Below, in pieces: positions 12,072 to 13,506 of a DNA stretch of 13,506 nucleotides. The stretch's first letter is position 1. Each line of letters starts with the position of its first letter. A program made the position numbers and the translations under genes. The notes under the pieces were generated by a model that was not told the DNA's origin, ran no database searches, and worked only from the letters and a program-made list of their open reading frames with translations. The stretch comes from VRUE01 sp040904405 (GTDB taxonomy: Bacteria; Actinomycetota; Thermoleophilia; Solirubrobacterales; 70-9), in assembly GCA_040904405.1 (NCBI GenBank), contig JBBDTK010000004.1, forward strand, positions 1 through 13,506. The letters run 5' to 3'.

Positions 12072-12160
12072 ACCCTCAACCAAAGTCTAGTTCACCCGTT
12101 CCGCTGTTCCTTATGCCTATATATAGCGAGGAAGGAACAGCGGAGCTAGTTTTTGAGGGT
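12072..12160. terminator. 89-base hairpin between B3/B4 gene and coiled-coil gene
   Basis: ACCCTCAA (12072-12079) pairs with TTGAGGGT (12153-12160). TTCCGCTGTTCCTT-type arms follow: 12100-12112 pairs exactly with 12132-12144 (13 bp), around an AT-rich apex containing CTATATATAG. The stop of the B3/B4 gene (12146-12148) lies in the right arm and the outer end abuts the ATG of the coiled-coil gene. A candidate -10 (TAGACT, 12084-12089) is inside the left arm, so terminator and promoter overlap. Confidence 0.55.
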
Positions 12161-12802
12161 GGAGGCGACCAGCCACAGCGCCTCGTCGACGGCGATCTGC
12201 GGGACGTTGTCGACCTGCACCGCCGCGACCACGATCCGGCGCGTCCTCTTCTCCACCTCGAGCCCCTCCGCGGTCGCCCCGAAGAGCAGGCCGACCGGCT
12301 GGCGCTCGTCGGCGATCGCCAGGGTCCCGCGGGCGAGCTCCCCGGGCCGCCCGGGCAGCCGCTCGCCCGGGGCGGTGTCGCGGATGCAGAGCGCGCCCTG
12401 CAGGCGCGCGCCGTCGAAGGCGCGCAGGGCGATCCCGGTCTCGACCGTGGCGATCGTCAGCGCGTCGGCGGGCATGCCGACGCTCCTGAAGGCGCCGTCC
12501 TGGAGCCGCTGCAGCGCCAGCTGCTCCACCGGCGTGCGGGTGCGGTCGGGGTCGAGGCCGATCTGGCGGAAGAAGACGCGGTAGGCCCAGGGGATCGGCC
12601 GTTCGCGCAGGTGGACGGCGTGGGCGCCGTAGAAGCGGTCGGAGAGCTCGCGCAGGCGCGCGCGGATCGGCTCGGGGCTGCGGCCCGGCCGGCCCTCGAC
12701 CTCGACCCAGGAGATGCCGAGGCCGGGGAACTCGGCGGCGACGTGGGGGGCGACCCAGCCCAGCTTCGAGGCCGGCTCGCGCCCGGCAGGCTCGGCCGCC
12801 AT
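12146..12802 (-). CDS. B3/B4 (PheT-like) domain protein
   Basis: 218 residues matching stand-alone proteins with the B3/B4 domain of the phenylalanyl-tRNA synthetase beta chain. Typical elements: FPGLGISWVEVEG at the N-terminus, IPWAYRVFFRQIGLDPDRTRTPVEQLALQRL in the middle, IATVETGIALRAFDG, and a final VQVDNVPQIAVDEALWLVAS. In PheT this domain packs on the catalytic core and contributes to editing of mischarged tRNA. Free-standing versions are proposed to act on tRNA or aminoacyl-tRNA, but their role is not settled. The ATG at 12802 overlaps the stop of the thioredoxin-fold gene (TGATG), so the two are translationally coupled. It is cytoplasmic, with no signal peptide. Confidence 0.82.
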   Translation of the reverse strand: MAAEPAGREPASKLGWVAPHVAAEFPGLGISWVEVEGRPGRSPEPIRARLRELSDRFYGAHAVHLRERPIPWAYRVFFRQIGLDPDRTRTPVEQLALQRLQDGAFRSVGMPADALTIATVETGIALRAFDGARLQGALCIRDTAPGERLPGRPGELARGTLAIADERQPVGLLFGATAEGLEVEKRTRRIVVAAVQVDNVPQIAVDEALWLVASTLKN

Positions 12803-13458
12803 CAGCGCGACTCCGCCGCCGCGGTCGCCTCCAGCAGCCGCTCGACCCGGGCGCTCAGCTCGGCCTCGTCGAGGTTGCCGATGCCGGCGCCCTGCAGGGC
12901 GCCGCCCGGGTAGGCGTAGGCGAAGGTCGGGCAGCCGCCGACCCGGTAGAGCCCGGCCACGGCGCCGTCGCGGTCGTAGCCGACCGGCACCTGCCAGCGC
13001 CGCTGCTCGATCAGCTCGCGGACGGTGCCGCGATCGTCGCGCACGTTCACCGAGAGGAAGCGCACGCGGTCACGGTAGCGCCGGAAGACCCGGTCGACGA
13101 TGTCCTGCTGCTCGACGCACTCGCCGCCTCTGCTGAACCAGAACGAGATCACCGAGGGCCGGTCGAAGAGGTCGCAGACGCGCAGCGATTCGGGCGTCTC
13201 GACGCGGCAGGCGGGGTCGCGGCGCGAGCCCTCGGGGCAGGGCAGGCGCGTGGTCGAGCAGTCGTCCTGGGCAACGTTGGCGTCGCCTTCCAGCTTGCCG
13301 GCGGCGGCGGGCACCGCGAACTCGGGCAGCGGCCAGCGCCGCGGCTGCTCGCCGAGGCCGAGCGCGCCGCCGCCGCCCCCGCCGACGCCGTCGATCAGGG
13401 CGACGGCGACGATCGCGGCGAAGAGCAGGCCGGCGACGATCGAGTAGCGGTCCCTCAC
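12802..13458 (-). CDS. Membrane-anchored thioredoxin-fold protein with atypical GGEC active site
   Basis: 218 residues from GTG 13458. An N-terminal helix (residues ~7-23, IVAGLLFAAIVAVALI) anchors it with the domain outside, followed by a polyglycine linker. The thioredoxin/TlpA-like fold is visible in SVISFWFSRGGECVEQQDIV, FLSVNVRDD, WQVPVGYDRDGAVAGLYRV and the cis-proline loop GGCPTFAY. Where the family has WCxxC, this protein has GGEC (residues 111-114): the nucleophilic first cysteine is glycine and only Cys114 remains. Extra cysteines occur at 67, 74, 84 and 95, and Cys166 precedes the cis-proline. Classical disulfide exchange is therefore unlikely; a one-cysteine or structural role is possible. 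The reading frame stays open upstream to the window edge, so the true start may lie outside. The B3/B4 gene is coupled downstream. Confidence 0.75.
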   Translation of the reverse strand: MRDRYSIVAGLLFAAIVAVALIDGVGGGGGGALGLGEQPRRWPLPEFAVPAAAGKLEGDANVAQDDCSTTRLPCPEGSRRDPACRVETPESLRVCDLFDRPSVISFWFSRGGECVEQQDIVDRVFRRYRDRVRFLSVNVRDDRGTVRELIEQRRWQVPVGYDRDGAVAGLYRVGGCPTFAYAYPGGALQGAGIGNLDEAELSARVERLLEATAAAESR

Positions 13459-13506
13459 CGCCTCGCCTCCGCCCCCTCGCCGCGCTCGGCCAGGGCGAGC
13501 GCGGCC
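13459..13506 (-). other. Window edge, upstream coding sequence undetermined
   Basis: The last 48 bases are GC-rich and open on the minus strand in the same frame as the thioredoxin-fold gene (reading AALALAERGEGAEA). A TGA overlapping the GTG at 13458 offers an alternative upstream gene end in another frame, but its translation (PSAARGRRR) looks less natural. I cannot tell whether an upstream gene ends here or the thioredoxin-fold protein starts earlier. Confidence 0.3.

Noticed and set aside
473..12160. REP/BIME or CRISPR-like dispersed repeats
   Set aside because: The hairpins differ completely in sequence and length, and there is no regular repeat-spacer array.

Overview
The window looks like chromosomal, housekeeping-type DNA from a high-GC actinobacterium. 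The best guess is the class Thermoleophilia (Solirubrobacterales-like). Reasons: strongly GC-rich third codon positions, frequent GTG/TTG starts, several apparently leaderless genes, and an actinobacterial mIHF-type nucleoid protein at 10720-11085. The class assignment is inference. I see no tRNA, rRNA, CRISPR array, phage gene or insertion sequence.

Layout. 1-449 is the 3' end of methionyl-tRNA synthetase. Convergent to it is a minus-strand group read from 3999 down to 657: a TauE/SafE anion exporter, a cysteine-free Rrf2 regulator, and an aldehyde dehydrogenase. Divergent from the exporter, 4076-6762 (+) is a three-gene ABC importer (ATPase, permease, lipoprotein binding protein of the NMT1/ThiY type), probably taking up a thiamine pyrimidine precursor. 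From 9181 down to 6739 (-) runs a tight group: a large GNAT/YghO-type N-acyltransferase, a small one-helix membrane protein, an AlkA-type DNA glycosylase and a possible 24-residue ORF. Only 26 bp away and divergent, 9208-10464 (+) encodes a PLP-dependent alpha-oxoamine synthase resembling serine palmitoyltransferase. The acyltransferase/SPT-like pair suggests synthesis of a sphingoid-type or other N-acylated amino lipid. The mIHF-like gene follows. The window closes with a minus-strand group from 13458 down to 11180: a membrane-anchored thioredoxin-fold protein lacking the first active-site cysteine, a B3/B4-domain protein, a coiled-coil protein with a conserved-looking C/H-rich tail, and a small membrane protein.

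The most unusual signal is architectural. Many gene ends carry a long inverted repeat that starts at, or a few bases from, a stop codon: 473-514, 533-661, 2283-2442, 2918-3051, 4897-4943, 11088-11191 and 12072-12160, plus an 18-bp palindrome at 10478-10495. Arms are long (up to 26 bp perfect) but the sequences look unrelated to each other, so they share a structure and a position rather than a sequence. They are probably terminators or mRNA 3'-end structures, although they lack the usual U-tract. The other observations worth checking are a 21-codon mini-ORF linking the ABC ATPase and permease genes, and the overlapping divergent leaderless promoters at 9182-9207.
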